Shown: one piece after another, positions 25,814-35,713 of the stretch
Layout of the letters: every line of letters starts with the position of its first letter
How positions within the stretch are numbered: the first letter of the stretch is position 1
Source: Phycisphaerae bacterium
GTDB lineage: Bacteria > Chloroflexota > Anaerolineae > 4572-78 > J111
Assembly: GCA_028285035.1 (NCBI GenBank)
Contig: JANQQF010000010.1
Coordinates: 62,001 to 126,000, forward strand
Direction of reading: 5' to 3'
Length of the DNA: 64,000 nucleotides
Notes under the pieces: model-generated
What the model was told of the DNA's origin: nothing
Database searches by the model: none
Seen by the model: the letters and a program-made list of their open reading frames with translations, nothing else
Made by a program: the position numbers and the translations under genes

Positions 25814-28444
25814 TTACTCAAATGACAAAACTTCGATTGTAATCGGTTCAGCCTCAAACAGAGTCCCGTCAACAGCCGTTCCAGTTGCTCTAAATGTATA
25901 ACGGCCTGGCTCCATCTGCCACATCGTCTCCCAATCATCAATTAATGGCCGATTGTTGATGAAAAGGGTCACCTGCTCAAGCGAAACGCCATCGGCGGGG
26001 CGGACTTTGAGTAGAAGTTGTTGTTTATCTATCGGAATATTCGGGACGAGCCGAAATACTGATCCTGGATCGGGACTTGTGAAGACAAGGCCCTCGGTCA
26101 CAAGTGGTTCAGATTGTGAGGCAACTACAGTTGTCGTGTCTAGTTCAAGAGGCTCCTTCGGACAAAGCGGGGAATATTGGGTGGGGATAGGCGAGGCACC
26201 TTGTTGTGAGGCCCATTCACGGGCGGCGGCGGGGTATCGGGTAAATGTTTGCAACTTAACGAAATCAAGAGAACACCCTGGCCCAGCTCGCAGGCCATTA
26301 CGTCGGTCAATGGCTACCGTAGAATGCCAATTATCCTTTTCATGAGGCTCGGTATCAACAATAAACTTTTCCGTTATGGTATGGGGACAGGGCACTGTTG
26401 TTTCACTTTGCCGCAATTCATTCGCAGCTTCATCAACCAAGCTCTTACGTAGATTTAGGTGTTCACCATCTACAGGTAACAATCCATTTTCACTGCATAC
26501 GGTTCTTTCAATAATGCCCTCTGGCACAGGAAATTCTCGAATAGGTCGCCCTTTGTGCAACAACTCCATCACATCGTGCCAGATGGGGGCTGCGCCAGTG
26601 ACCCCCGAAACATTGCGCATCGGTTCATTATCAGCATTTCCCGCCCAGACCCCTACTAACAATTCTGGTGAGTAACCAATTGTCCAATTATCCCGCCAGT
26701 CCTGCGTTGTGCCTGTCTTTGCCGCAGCAGGGCGGCTAAGCTGTAAGGGGCTACCAGGGCCAAATGTGGAACGGCGCGCAAAATCATCACTCATAATGTC
26801 TGTGATCAAAAAGGCGGTCCGTGGGTCCAAAACTTGAAGGCCAGGGTTGCTGTCTGAGGGAAGTTCATAGATCAATTGCCCCTTGTGATCGGTAACCCGA
26901 GTAATGGTAATCGGTTCAATTTGGCGTCCACCATTGGCCAGCGCCCCATAAGCAGCTGTGATTTCCAGCAATCTTACCTCGCCCCCTCCCAACGTGAGGG
27001 CCAAACCAAACTTTTTGTTGTCAAAGGTAGTAATCCCCAAAGATCGCGATACATTTATCAGGGTATCCAAACCAATATGTTCCAAGACTTTCACGGCGAT
27101 AAGGTTGTAACTTCCGGCCAAGCTGGGGCGCATTAGTACTGGACCTCGCCATGTTCGATCGTAATTTTCTGGAGCGTAGGGTTGCCCCTCTTCGGTTACA
27201 AAGGCTGTACGTACATCAACCATCATTGAGGCAGGGGTGAGGGGATCATAGTCATAACTCGCGGCAATTTCAGGGTCAAAGGCGGCAGCAAAGGTGAAGG
27301 GTTTGATCGAGGAGCCAGGCTGACGCGTAGCGGTCGTAGCATTGACAGCCCCATCAATATCAGCGTCAAAATAGTTTGGACTGCCTAACATCGTCAAAAC
27401 TTCGCCAGTGTGAGGATCCATAACAATGACTGCTGCATTGTTCACATTGCGAGCAGGCACGCCATCACGGACCTCGCCTAATTCAGCCAATCGATAGTTG
27501 ACGATATGACGGGCGCTGTCCTGCATATTCAAATCGAGGGTGGTATGAACCTGTAGCCCCTGGCGATAAATTGCTTCTAAACCAAACTGTCGCTCAAGTT
27601 CCGCTCGAATATACATGACAAAGTGAGGGGCTTCAATTGGAAAGGGAATGGCGGCAAAGCCTAATTTCTCTGCCTGAGTAATGGCCGCCTCATCCTCCGT
27701 CATATAGCCGTGTTTCACCATCAAGCCTAAAACAATTTCCTGACGTGCTTTGGCGATATCAAGGTTTTCCAACGGATTGTAGTTGGCCGGACTTTGCGGC
27801 AAACCAGCCAATAACGAACACTCGGCTGGGTCAAGCTCAATAGCGTGTTTACCGAAATATGTACGACTAGCGGCTTCAATTCCATAAGCGAGGTTACCGT
27901 AATAGGTTTCGTTTAAGTAAAGGGTTAGAATTTCATCTTTGCTATAGGTGCGCGCTAGTCGCCAAGCGAGAGTCGCCTCGCGCAGTTTACGAGTGAGGCT
28001 AATTTCAACCCGTTCTTCCGGTGAGAGCAACAAATTACGAGCCAGCTGCTGGGTGATTGTGCTCCCCCCACTTAACACCTCGCCTCCTCGAATATTGATA
28101 TACAAGGCCCGAACAATCGCCCAGAGATCAACACCAGGATTTTGGTAAAATGAGGCATCTTCCGTAGCGATGGTCGCATCTCGGCAGGCTTGGGGAATCT
28201 CATCAAGCGCCAGTGGGGTGTGTAATCCCTGATGGGGATCGGTAATTTCATAAAGAAGCGTGCCGTGCCGATCAAAAATCTTGGTGGATGGGGCTGAGGT
28301 ATGTTGATAGAGTTCCGAGGGATGGGGTAAATCAACCAATAGCCACTGTTGAATAGCAATGATTGACCCAGCAATCATCAGCAACAAAACCAGCAAAATT
28401 GTGATGAGGCGTTTATGTTCAGAGAAATAAGCGATGGTTAACAT
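25814..28444 (-). CDS. Class A penicillin-binding protein (PBP1-type)
   Basis: An 876-residue bifunctional peptidoglycan synthase. After a membrane helix (about 14-33) the GT51 glycosyltransferase domain shows ATEDASFYQNPGVD (catalytic Glu) and GGSTITQQLARN; the transpeptidase domain shows SSIK (nucleophile Ser), SYN and KTGTTQDW. A C-terminal extension of some 200 residues ends with an Ig-like segment (about 790-876) resembling the C-terminal domain of PBP1C. It polymerises glycan strands and cross-links them in the periplasm-facing leaflet. The terminal helix and order are as in PBP1C/PBP1A. No pronounced ribosome site precedes the ATG. Confidence 0.92.
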   Translation of the reverse strand: MLTIAYFSEHKRLITILLVLLLMIAGSIIAIQQWLLVDLPHPSELYQHTSAPSTKIFDRHGTLLYEITDPHQGLHTPLALDEIPQACRDATIATEDASFYQNPGVDLWAIVRALYINIRGGEVLSGGSTITQQLARNLLLSPEERVEISLTRKLREATLAWRLARTYSKDEILTLYLNETYYGNLAYGIEAASRTYFGKHAIELDPAECSLLAGLPQSPANYNPLENLDIAKARQEIVLGLMVKHGYMTEDEAAITQAEKLGFAAIPFPIEAPHFVMYIRAELERQFGLEAIYRQGLQVHTTLDLNMQDSARHIVNYRLAELGEVRDGVPARNVNNAAVIVMDPHTGEVLTMLGSPNYFDADIDGAVNATTATRQPGSSIKPFTFAAAFDPEIAASYDYDPLTPASMMVDVRTAFVTEEGQPYAPENYDRTWRGPVLMRPSLAGSYNLIAVKVLEHIGLDTLINVSRSLGITTFDNKKFGLALTLGGGEVRLLEITAAYGALANGGRQIEPITITRVTDHKGQLIYELPSDSNPGLQVLDPRTAFLITDIMSDDFARRSTFGPGSPLQLSRPAAAKTGTTQDWRDNWTIGYSPELLVGVWAGNADNEPMRNVSGVTGAAPIWHDVMELLHKGRPIREFPVPEGIIERTVCSENGLLPVDGEHLNLRKSLVDEAANELRQSETTVPCPHTITEKFIVDTEPHEKDNWHSTVAIDRRNGLRAGPGCSLDFVKLQTFTRYPAAAREWASQQGASPIPTQYSPLCPKEPLELDTTTVVASQSEPLVTEGLVFTSPDPGSVFRLVPNIPIDKQQLLLKVRPADGVSLEQVTLFINNRPLIDDWETMWQMEPGRYTFRATGTAVDGTLFEAEPITIEVLSFE

Positions 28445-28589
28445 AGGTGTGGTGTGAAGTCTTATTCGATAAAGATGAAAATAGATAACTATATTGTATC
28501 ATAGCTCATCGATATTTTCGGACGTTTAGGAAATAACTAGCTGATGATTAGCTGACGTTTCGCTAATGATATTGGTTCTGTTCTAGGGG

Positions 28590-29258
28590 TCACCGCTTAA
28601 ACGCAAACATAAAAATGACAATCAATCCACCACCCACAAGAGCAAAAATTCCACCAAAGATAATCTCGAAATAAGCGCTACTACGCTCATTGCCAAGATA
28701 AGTTTCACGGTCGGCCCCAGCTACAAATTCTGCCGTTAGAGCCACCCCATCTTGGGCCTGAGATACCACCGCTTTAACAAAAATAGGCTTGCCCACCTCA
28801 AGCCCTTGATAGCGCATTGTTTCAAAATCAATCAGTTGTTCAGTGGATTGCCAGCTTGTGGGATAGGGGATTTCATAATCTGTATTAATGACCTGGGTTC
28901 GACCACCAGGGACATCCAGCCAAATGGAGGGGATCACGCGCTGCTGATGTGTCCAAATTGAGGTGCAGTCCAAATTACCATCGTCGTCGTGACTACAGTC
29001 CTCACCGTCGTATCGGTCTTGATAGTAGGCTACAAAGGAACGGAATTGGAGGGTGTTATTTTCGCTAATAGTGCCCTCTAATAAAACTGTTTCATCAAGG
29101 GCCGCAGCTTCCAGGGCTTGCAGATTTAGGGTGGGTTGAGTAGATAACTGACGTGCTTCCAGCCACGAAACAGCACCGCCAAAGGCAATGAGTCCACCAA
29201 TGACAAAAAATACGCCACCAACCAGAATAACAATCCAACCCCCATCTCGAAAGCCCAT
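28590..29258 (-). CDS. Two-TM protein, paralogue B (GIDE-like architecture)
   Basis: A 222-residue protein with a membrane helix at each end (about 8-30 and 195-218) and a globular middle starting VLLEGTISENNTLQFRSFVAYYQDRYDG and ending FVAGADRETYLGN. The layout, two helices bracketing a beta-rich domain that begins with a GT/GxVx motif and a conserved aromatic YY pair, recalls the GIDE/MUL1-like membrane domain, but I would not insist on it. It is about half identical to the gene just upstream (29286-29981), a tandem duplicate. AAAGGAGG directly precedes the ATG. Confidence 0.7.
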   Translation of the reverse strand: MGFRDGGWIVILVGGVFFVIGGLIAFGGAVSWLEARQLSTQPTLNLQALEAAALDETVLLEGTISENNTLQFRSFVAYYQDRYDGEDCSHDDDGNLDCTSIWTHQQRVIPSIWLDVPGGRTQVINTDYEIPYPTSWQSTEQLIDFETMRYQGLEVGKPIFVKAVVSQAQDGVALTAEFVAGADRETYLGNERSSAYFEIIFGGIFALVGGGLIVIFMFAFKR

Positions 29259-29285
29259 CGAACCTCCTTTGTAAACAAATGTGAC

Positions 29286-29981
29286 CTACTTGAACATAAA
29301 AAACCACACAACCAGCAAAATAGCGCCAACAAAAGCAAAAAATCCACCAAGAATAATTAAACTACTCGCATCACCTTGTTCATTGGCAAAATAGGTTTCG
29401 CGGTCAGTCCCAGCCACAAATTCAGCGGTAAGCCCCACGCCCTCTTGGTCGAGAGACACTACCCCTTTAACAAAGACAGGCTTACCGACCTCAAGCCCTT
29501 GGTAACGGATAGATTCTTGTTCAATCAACTGCCCGGAGGGTTGCCAGCTTGTCGGATAGTGTATTTCATAATCTTCATTCAGGACACGAACCTGACCATC
29601 GAGGAGATCAAGCACAAGTACGGGTGTAATTCGTTCCTCGGTCACCCAAAATAAGGTGCAATCTTTACGGTTACTATTACGGTTGTTACCATCACTATTT
29701 TGGGTACAGGTTTGACCATCATATAAATCCTGATTGTAGGCCACAAAAGCGCGAAGCTGGAGGGTGTTTTTTTCACTAATAGTACCCTCTACAAATACAT
29801 CCTCACCAGGGGAGGTTGCTTTCAGGGCCGATAGGTTAAGCGAGGGATTGGTGGAGACACGGTTGGCCAGCAAGGAGTTGAATATCCCGCTGAGAATTAC
29901 AAGTACGCCAACAACAACAAATAGACCACCCAGTAGAATAAGGGTCAAGCTGCCAAGATCAAGTTTCCGAAAGAACCGCAT
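29286..29981 (-). CDS. Two-TM protein, paralogue A (GIDE-like architecture)
   Basis: A 231-residue protein sharing layout and many motifs with its neighbour: VFVEGTISEKNTLQLRAFVAYNQDLYDG, YEIHYPTSWQPSGQLI, YQGLEVGKPVFVKGVVS and EFVAGTDRETYFANE. ATG at 29981 is chosen because it follows GGAGGGGAGG; an ATG at 30005 is in frame. The start lies inside the end of the upstream gene (23-bp overlap), so translation is probably coupled. A Asn/Lys-rich insert (NSDGNNRNSNRKD) replaces the acidic DDDG insert of the paralogue. Function unknown. Confidence 0.7.
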   Translation of the reverse strand: MRFFRKLDLGSLTLILLGGLFVVVGVLVILSGIFNSLLANRVSTNPSLNLSALKATSPGEDVFVEGTISEKNTLQLRAFVAYNQDLYDGQTCTQNSDGNNRNSNRKDCTLFWVTEERITPVLVLDLLDGQVRVLNEDYEIHYPTSWQPSGQLIEQESIRYQGLEVGKPVFVKGVVSLDQEGVGLTAEFVAGTDRETYFANEQGDASSLIILGGFFAFVGAILLVVWFFMFK

Positions 29982-30633
29982 CCTCCCCTCCAACCTGCGG
30001 ATCATTAGGCATATCAGGTGTCACCGCTTGTGCATTGAGCCAATCCAACAGTTGCTCAACCGCCCAGCGATGCTCTGAAGATAGGTCATCCAAGAGATAG
30101 TGCTGTCGTTCCCCAGCTAAAATTCTGCGGAGGACACTGCCAAGGGTTCGCACATTTGGGTCGATTGTCTCATCCTCAATCAGCTCTTCCGTAAAGTCCC
30201 ATAGACGCTGCCAGAGCATCACCTCACCGCTGCAAGCTTCGGCCACTTTCTCGATGAGTTGCTCAAAGGTAATGGCTTCGCGGTCTTCCTCTTCCTCATC
30301 TTCTTCAGGCAAGGGGGCCTCGATTTGATCAAGGGTTTCCCAAACGACTTCCGCATACTCCGGGGTAAGTGTTTCCACAAGCGCAACAGGATCACGTTCA
30401 CCTTGCAAGATGCGAACAAATGCTTTGGCCAATTCACGCGCATCAGGTGGGGCCAATTCACTCTGCGAAATCTGACCAATTGGCAAAGCGACTTGCCCGA
30501 CCGGCACAATTCCTTTCGCAGCCGAGACTGTCATCGTCATCATCTTTTCAATCTTTTCCTGATCATTATGATGATCCTCGTGATGATGAACAGATTGATT
30601 ATCCATTTGATGATTTTCAGCTAAGGGTTCCAT
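29959..30633 (-). CDS. Hypothetical acidic, His-rich N-terminus protein
   Basis: A 224-residue soluble protein. Residues 15-25 are His/Asp-rich (VHHHEDHHNDQEK), and a strongly acidic patch (LPEEDEEEEDRE) divides two similar helical parts: ARELAKAFVRILQGERDP with LTPEYAEVVWETLDQI, and VRTLGSVLRRILAGERQHY with LSSEHRWAVEQLLDWL. This internal repeat of about 85 residues suggests duplicated helical domains. I know no named family. It is the first gene of a three-gene unit with the two membrane proteins and overlaps the second. Confidence 0.68.
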   Translation of the reverse strand: MEPLAENHQMDNQSVHHHEDHHNDQEKIEKMMTMTVSAAKGIVPVGQVALPIGQISQSELAPPDARELAKAFVRILQGERDPVALVETLTPEYAEVVWETLDQIEAPLPEEDEEEEDREAITFEQLIEKVAEACSGEVMLWQRLWDFTEELIEDETIDPNVRTLGSVLRRILAGERQHYLLDDLSSEHRWAVEQLLDWLNAQAVTPDMPNDPQVGGEDAVLSET

Positions 30634-30700
30634 AGCTCATCATTATAAGCTGGGCAGAAAGGCAAAGCAACTTTAGAATATAGGCAGGGTCAATTATTGA

Positions 30701-30728
30701 TTGCTCAAGTCTAGATTTTGAGTATAAT
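30701..30728 (+). promoter_or_regulatory. Candidate promoter upstream of the GAF kinase gene
   Basis: A perfect TATAAT at 30723-30728 with TTGCTC at 30701-30706 (16-bp spacing). It faces the GAF-kinase gene at 31010, 280 bp downstream. The spacer and long leader make it a moderate call. Confidence 0.45.
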
Positions 30729-30731
30729 GAT

Positions 30732-30754
30732 AATCACTTCAACCTTAAGTGATT
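30732..30754. promoter_or_regulatory. Palindrome overlapping the start site, candidate operator
   Basis: AATCACTT and its complement AAGTGATT flank seven bases, placed immediately after the TATAAT box, the position of a repressor site. The remaining leader to 31009 has no gene. Confidence 0.45.
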
Positions 30755-31009
30755 CGCAAAAGATGATTAACAGTAAAATGAGAGAATTTGGTCCAGGCAG
30801 ACCAAAAATCAAACAAACTTTGGCGAATTATCATAAGTAAACCAAATCGTAAATCCATTTAAGTACATCAGCCACTCTTACAAAATTTTAGTTTCTAATA
30901 ACTTTCCTTGGTTTACTACAGTAATTCGAAAAAGTTAGGCCCGAGGTTAGCTCAAATTATCAACCTCTCAAATTTTGTCTCATCTTGCTGATATCAGAGG
31001 CTAGTTAAT

Positions 31010-33013
31010 ATGGACGCAGAAGCGTCACATCGAACAAGTACAGGGAATTATCCAATCGACACAATAAAAACCAGTCGACGTGAAACTCTTCTTTACGCCG
31101 CAGCTCAAGTCAGCCGAACCGCTTCATCTATATTGGACCTTGATGAGCTTTTGCCTCGAATTGTAGATATTATCTGCGAAACCTACGAATTTTATTATGC
31201 AGGCATTTTTCTCATTGAAACCTTAGATGACGGAAAAGATTGGGCGGTCTTAAAATCGGGACACGGCAAGGCTGGCCAAATTATGATGGAGCATAACCAT
31301 AAGTTAGAAGTTGGTGGTCGCTCAATGATTGGCGCCTGTACATCCCTCAACGAGGCTCGCATTGCCCTGGATGTGGGTAAGGAAGCCGTTTGGTTTAACA
31401 ACCCATTTTTGCCGGATACCCGCTCCGAGATGGCCCTCCCCTTAACAATTATGGGAGAAGTGATCGGGGCACTGACCATCCAAAGCACTGAAGAAGCTGC
31501 TTTTTCCAACGAGGATATCACCTCATTACAAGCAATGGCTGATCAGTTGGCCTTAGCAATTCACAACGCCAGTTTGTATCAACAGAATACGGACCTCTTC
31601 AAAAAAGCAGCCCGGCGGGCCACTTTTCTGCAAGCGGGCGCGAGTGTCAGCAAAAATGTTACCTCCATTCTCGATTTAGATGAACTTCTAACCAGCACGG
31701 TCGATCTGATCTGTTACGCCTACGGGTTCTACTATGCGGGCATCTTTCTGGTCGATGAAGAACCAGACGAAGAAGGCCGTATTTGGGCGGTGCTCAAGGC
31801 GGGATATGGTGAGCCGGGCCGAAAAATGCTTGATCAAGGGCATAAGTTAGAGGTTGGGGGAAATTCAATGATTGGGGCAGCCGTACAAACTGCAGAGGCC
31901 CGAATTGCCCTGGATGTTGATGAAGAAAAGGTGTGGTATCCAAACCCAATCTTGCCTAAAACCCGATCAGAGATGGCCTTACCGTTGATTGTAAAACACG
32001 TTGCTATCGGCGCGTTGACCGTGCAAAGTGTTGAGGAGGCTGCCTTCACCGAAGAGGATATTTCCTCCCTACAAATGATGGCAGATCAACTGTCGGTGGC
32101 CATCAACAATGCCCGTCTTCTAGATGATTTAGATGCAGCGAACCAAGAATTAGTTCGCACAAAAACGTTTGAGTCAATAGCCACAGCCACGGGGGAAACA
32201 ATTCATTGGGTTGGCAATAAGGCGGCCCCAATTCCTGGCTGTGTCTCCAGAACTCGGGAGGATATGGCTCGATTTATTTATTTGGCCAGCGAATTTATCA
32301 ATAATGCCAACGGGGAATTGAAGGAAGATCCTTTTGCTCAGCTTATTACCGAAGCGGCTGAACAGTTAAAGATTAACATCCCTGATTTAGATACCTCGGT
32401 CAATAAATTGCGCGGGAAACCTTTAAAGAAATTACGGCGCATGTTGGATGTTGATTCGATTATCGAAGATTTACAAATTATCGAAGAAAGCGCCAACACA
32501 ATCCTGAAAATTAAAGAGGATTTGATTGGGCCAGCTCGTCGTCAAAAGATGCAAGAAGCCGATATCGTTAGTATCACCAAAGATACGGTAAAATCATTCG
32601 CATTGTCCTCCAGCGTTGTCTCATATAGCATTGATGGTATCATTCCCCCCGTTTACGTCGATCCGGTTCAGATGGAACGTGTAATTCTAAACTTAATCAA
32701 GAATGCGATGGAGGCGATGGATGAGGGGACATCACCCCATATATTTATCGCAATTCGTCAAGCAACTGAGGAATTTGTCACAGTTGAAATTGCTGACAAT
32801 GGCAGTGGCATTCCAGAAGATGAAATTGACAAGATTTGGATTACTTTTCATACAAACAAAGCCAAATCTGGAGGAACAGGTCTGGGATTACCAGCCTGCT
32901 TGCAGAGTATGGAGCGAATGGGTGGTAAAATCAGTGTTACCAGCCAGGTAGGCCTCGGTTCTACCTTCACCTTGCACGTTCCCGTCTATCAAGATGGGGA
33001 GGGCGGGCTATAA
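31010..33013 (+). CDS. GAF-GAF sensor histidine kinase with HWVGNK motif
   Basis: A 667-residue soluble kinase: two similar GAF domains (about 28-195 and 203-370, both containing FYYAGIFL, SMIGA and TRSEMALPL), a helical phosphoacceptor-type region with IATATGETIHWVGNK (His399 the only candidate), and a HATPase_c with NLIKNAMEAM, EIADNGSGIP, KIWITFHT and GGTGLGLPA. The His box is far from usual HisKA consensus and is separated from the ATPase by some 150 residues, so it is an unusual subfamily. No membrane segment or receiver. GAF ligand unknown. Followed by a second kinase of the same type and a receiver, likely one signalling set. Confidence 0.86.
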   Translation: MDAEASHRTSTGNYPIDTIKTSRRETLLYAAAQVSRTASSILDLDELLPRIVDIICETYEFYYAGIFLIETLDDGKDWAVLKSGHGKAGQIMMEHNHKLEVGGRSMIGACTSLNEARIALDVGKEAVWFNNPFLPDTRSEMALPLTIMGEVIGALTIQSTEEAAFSNEDITSLQAMADQLALAIHNASLYQQNTDLFKKAARRATFLQAGASVSKNVTSILDLDELLTSTVDLICYAYGFYYAGIFLVDEEPDEEGRIWAVLKAGYGEPGRKMLDQGHKLEVGGNSMIGAAVQTAEARIALDVDEEKVWYPNPILPKTRSEMALPLIVKHVAIGALTVQSVEEAAFTEEDISSLQMMADQLSVAINNARLLDDLDAANQELVRTKTFESIATATGETIHWVGNKAAPIPGCVSRTREDMARFIYLASEFINNANGELKEDPFAQLITEAAEQLKINIPDLDTSVNKLRGKPLKKLRRMLDVDSIIEDLQIIEESANTILKIKEDLIGPARRQKMQEADIVSITKDTVKSFALSSSVVSYSIDGIIPPVYVDPVQMERVILNLIKNAMEAMDEGTSPHIFIAIRQATEEFVTVEIADNGSGIPEDEIDKIWITFHTNKAKSGGTGLGLPACLQSMERMGGKISVTSQVGLGSTFTLHVPVYQDGEGGL

Positions 33014-33447
33014 ATCTATTGTTAGTAGACATTGTATTAGAAATAGATATACTAGAAATCAGTGACCAGACCGCTCTGTTAAGTATTTGGCAGAAAGTTT
33101 TAGGAATTAAGGAATGACACAAAAACCGAAAATAGCCTCAAATATCGTCAATTTTGCACCAAATCTAGAAGTAACCAGCCAAATTGATTTCGTTTTGACC
33201 AAAAATCGCTAATCGATATTCATCATTTTTTCTTAAAGTTCTTATCGGTTACTTAAAAAGACACGTTTTCTGACAACAAATAGACAGTGATTTTTATAAT
33301 ATTTCATATCATATTATCATAATTTAAGAGAGTTATAAGAGTTTTAAGTTAATATGGTTTATAGAGTTACATGAATTACAAATTGAGTTCTACAAATCTT
33401 ATAAACTCTAGAAGCTACACATATTAAGTATTGAAAGGTTAAAAAAG
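33014..33447. other. AT-rich control region between the two GAF kinases
   Basis: No gene is visible. A TATAAT box at 33295-33300 with TGACAA 18 bp upstream (33271) could be a promoter for the second kinase. Multiple AT-rich direct and inverted phrases (ATAGAGTT, AACTCTA) lie between it and the start codon. Confidence 0.45.
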
Positions 33448-35259
33448 ATGGACCCAGCCCAAATCGAAGCAAACATTACCCTCGAGCAAGCCCTCCGCCG
33501 CGCAAACCTACTCTCTGCAGCTGCTGAAGTCAGCCAGAACCTCACCCAGATCATGGACATCGAAGAGTTACTCCCTCGCACAGTAGATATCATCTGTGAT
33601 GCCTATGATTTCTACTATGCTGGCGTCTTTTTGATTGACGATGCAGGTGAGTTCGCCGTGTTGCGTGCTGGTCGCGGAGAACCTGGTCGAATTATGATGG
33701 AGAACAATCATAAGTTGGCGGTTGGGGGGAACTCAATGATTGGGGCCTGTACCGCCCTCAATGAGGCCCGCATCTCTCTTGATGTTGATACCGAAAAAGT
33801 GTGGTATCCAAACCCTGTTCTGCCTGAAACTCGCTCTGAAATGGCGCTACCTTTGGCCATTGGGGAGCGTGTTATCGGTGCAGTTACAGTGCAAAGTGTT
33901 GAAAGCGCTGCGTTCTCGGACGAAGATATTGCCTCACTCCAAGCAATGGCGAATCAATTAGCGATCGCTCTTGACAATGCTCGAAAACAAAAAGAGTTAG
34001 AGGAAGCTCACAATGAGCTGTTGAGAGCTAGAACATTTGAAGCGATTGCCACAGCGACCGGGGATGCTATTCACTGGATCGGAAATAAAGCCGAGCCAAT
34101 TGGTGGTTCGATTAAGCGTATTCGTGAGGATGTACAAATTTTGGCCTCAGCAGTGAGTGATTTAGTCAAACAAGGTGATCTGCCAGACTCTATCACTAAT
34201 CAGCCACTCATTCAGCTTTTACAAAAAGAAACGGCCGCCTTGCAACAAAGTAACCCCGACCTAGTTACAGCAACAAATAAGGTCAGTGCCCTACCGCTCA
34301 ATCGGTTAGAAAAGCGCTTGAGTTTAGCCTCGATTTTGGATGATTTGAACATCATTGATGAGGCAGGCCGATTAATTATGAAAGTCAAGGAAGACTTGAT
34401 TGGTCCAGCGCGTGAGCAGGCCCCACGCCCAGTCATGATTGATGATGTAGTCAAAGATGCTGTCACTCTGATGGAAGTCCCGCCTGGGGTTATCTCAGTT
34501 GACGTTCAAAAGGATATCTCGCTTGTTCTTGCTGACCCAGTTCAGCTCAATCGCGTGTTTGCTAATTTGATCAATAATGCCTACGAATCAATGGGTGACC
34601 AGTCAAAGCCACAAATCAATGTAACCATTCGCCCCGACCGAGTGGGAGAGTCAGTTCTGGTTGATATCACTGATAATGGGGCCGGGATTGCTGAGGCCGA
34701 CATTGAGAAGATTTGGATTACCTTTCACACCACCAAGGGGCTTAAAGGACACGCTGGCTTAGGACTACCAGCCTGTCGCCTGATTTTGGAGCAAATTGGT
34801 GGACATATCTCTGTCACAAGTCAGCCTGGACGTGGCTCAACCTTCACGGTCAGTCTACCAATCTATGACACAAAAGAAAAACTCACCAAAGAGGAGCCAA
34901 GCCGAGGCAAAATATTACTCATTGACGATCAGGACAATTGGGCTCAATTTGCGGTGAACACGCTAGAAAACAACGGCTACAAAGTAACGCATGTTGACAA
35001 GGCTCCCGTTGATGATTACAAGCAGTATGATTTGGTTTTGATTGATGATGTTCTCAAAATTGAAGATTCCCTAAAAATCATGAAATTGATACGAGATGAA
35101 GGGGCCATTGCCAAGACAGTTGCCATCTCTTCAAATCCTCGGGTTGAGCGAACCAAAGAGCGGAAATTGTTGGGACTTTATAATTTAATCTCAAAACCAT
35201 ACACCAGAGCCAGCCTACTCAATGAAGTAAAGCGAACGTTAAGTGCGCTACGCTCATAA
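33448..35259 (+). CDS. GAF hybrid histidine kinase with HWIGNK motif and receiver
   Basis: A 603-residue paralogue of the previous gene with one GAF domain (about 20-185), the same acceptor-region motif IATATGDAIHWIGNK (His209), HATPase_c with NLINNAYESMG, DITDNGAGI, KIWITFHT and AGLGLPA, and an added C-terminal receiver from about 488 (ILLIDDQD, phospho-Asp in LVLIDD, Lys in ISKPY). The GAF shares its WYPNPxLPxTRSEMALPL segment with the second GAF of the neighbour, consistent with duplication and domain loss. AAGG lies nine bases before the ATG. The next gene, a lone receiver 37 bp on, probably is its partner. Confidence 0.88.
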   Translation: MDPAQIEANITLEQALRRANLLSAAAEVSQNLTQIMDIEELLPRTVDIICDAYDFYYAGVFLIDDAGEFAVLRAGRGEPGRIMMENNHKLAVGGNSMIGACTALNEARISLDVDTEKVWYPNPVLPETRSEMALPLAIGERVIGAVTVQSVESAAFSDEDIASLQAMANQLAIALDNARKQKELEEAHNELLRARTFEAIATATGDAIHWIGNKAEPIGGSIKRIREDVQILASAVSDLVKQGDLPDSITNQPLIQLLQKETAALQQSNPDLVTATNKVSALPLNRLEKRLSLASILDDLNIIDEAGRLIMKVKEDLIGPAREQAPRPVMIDDVVKDAVTLMEVPPGVISVDVQKDISLVLADPVQLNRVFANLINNAYESMGDQSKPQINVTIRPDRVGESVLVDITDNGAGIAEADIEKIWITFHTTKGLKGHAGLGLPACRLILEQIGGHISVTSQPGRGSTFTVSLPIYDTKEKLTKEEPSRGKILLIDDQDNWAQFAVNTLENNGYKVTHVDKAPVDDYKQYDLVLIDDVLKIEDSLKIMKLIRDEGAIAKTVAISSNPRVERTKERKLLGLYNLISKPYTRASLLNEVKRTLSALRS

Positions 35260-35296
35260 CTCAAGATAAATCTTCAAACGGAGCTTTTGCTACACG

Positions 35297-35698
35297 ATGG
35301 ACATTGAACCAAAAATTTTACTTGTTGATGATGAAACGAACCTTCTACGCAGTGTTGCAAAAACACTATTACGTGAAGGATTTGATGTAGAAACGGCTGA
35401 AGGCAATTCAGCGGCACTAGAGTTGGTACAAGAGGCTTTGGGTGATGAAGAGCCCTTTGATCTAATTATACTTGACCTCAATATGCCAGACTTTTCAGGG
35501 GTGGAGAATAAATACGCGGGACTTGAGCTATTAGAGCGTCTAAAAACTGAAACGCCTGAAACACCCGTCATTATCAATTCGGCCTGGGATGAAACAGAGA
35601 CCGCCAAAATGTGTATTGAAAAGGGCGCGGCTGATTATTTTGTTAAAGGACGAACAGCCGAAATGATGGAAAAGATTCAAGCTGTCTTAAGCTTGTAG
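35297..35698 (+). CDS. Single-domain response regulator
   Basis: A 133-residue receiver: acidic pair in LVDDETN, phosphoacceptor Asp in IILDLNMPD, Ser/Ala region in INSAWDETET and Lys in DYFVKG. A ten-residue insert after the MPD (FSGVENKYAG) is longer than usual. No output domain. It directly follows the hybrid GAF kinase with 37 bp between, and is followed by a terminator, so it is the end of the kinase operon. The GGAGC at 35280 is distant from the ATG. Confidence 0.85.
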   Translation: MDIEPKILLVDDETNLLRSVAKTLLREGFDVETAEGNSAALELVQEALGDEEPFDLIILDLNMPDFSGVENKYAGLELLERLKTETPETPVIINSAWDETETAKMCIEKGAADYFVKGRTAEMMEKIQAVLSL

Positions 35699-35713
35699 AT
35701 GGAATAAATGTCA

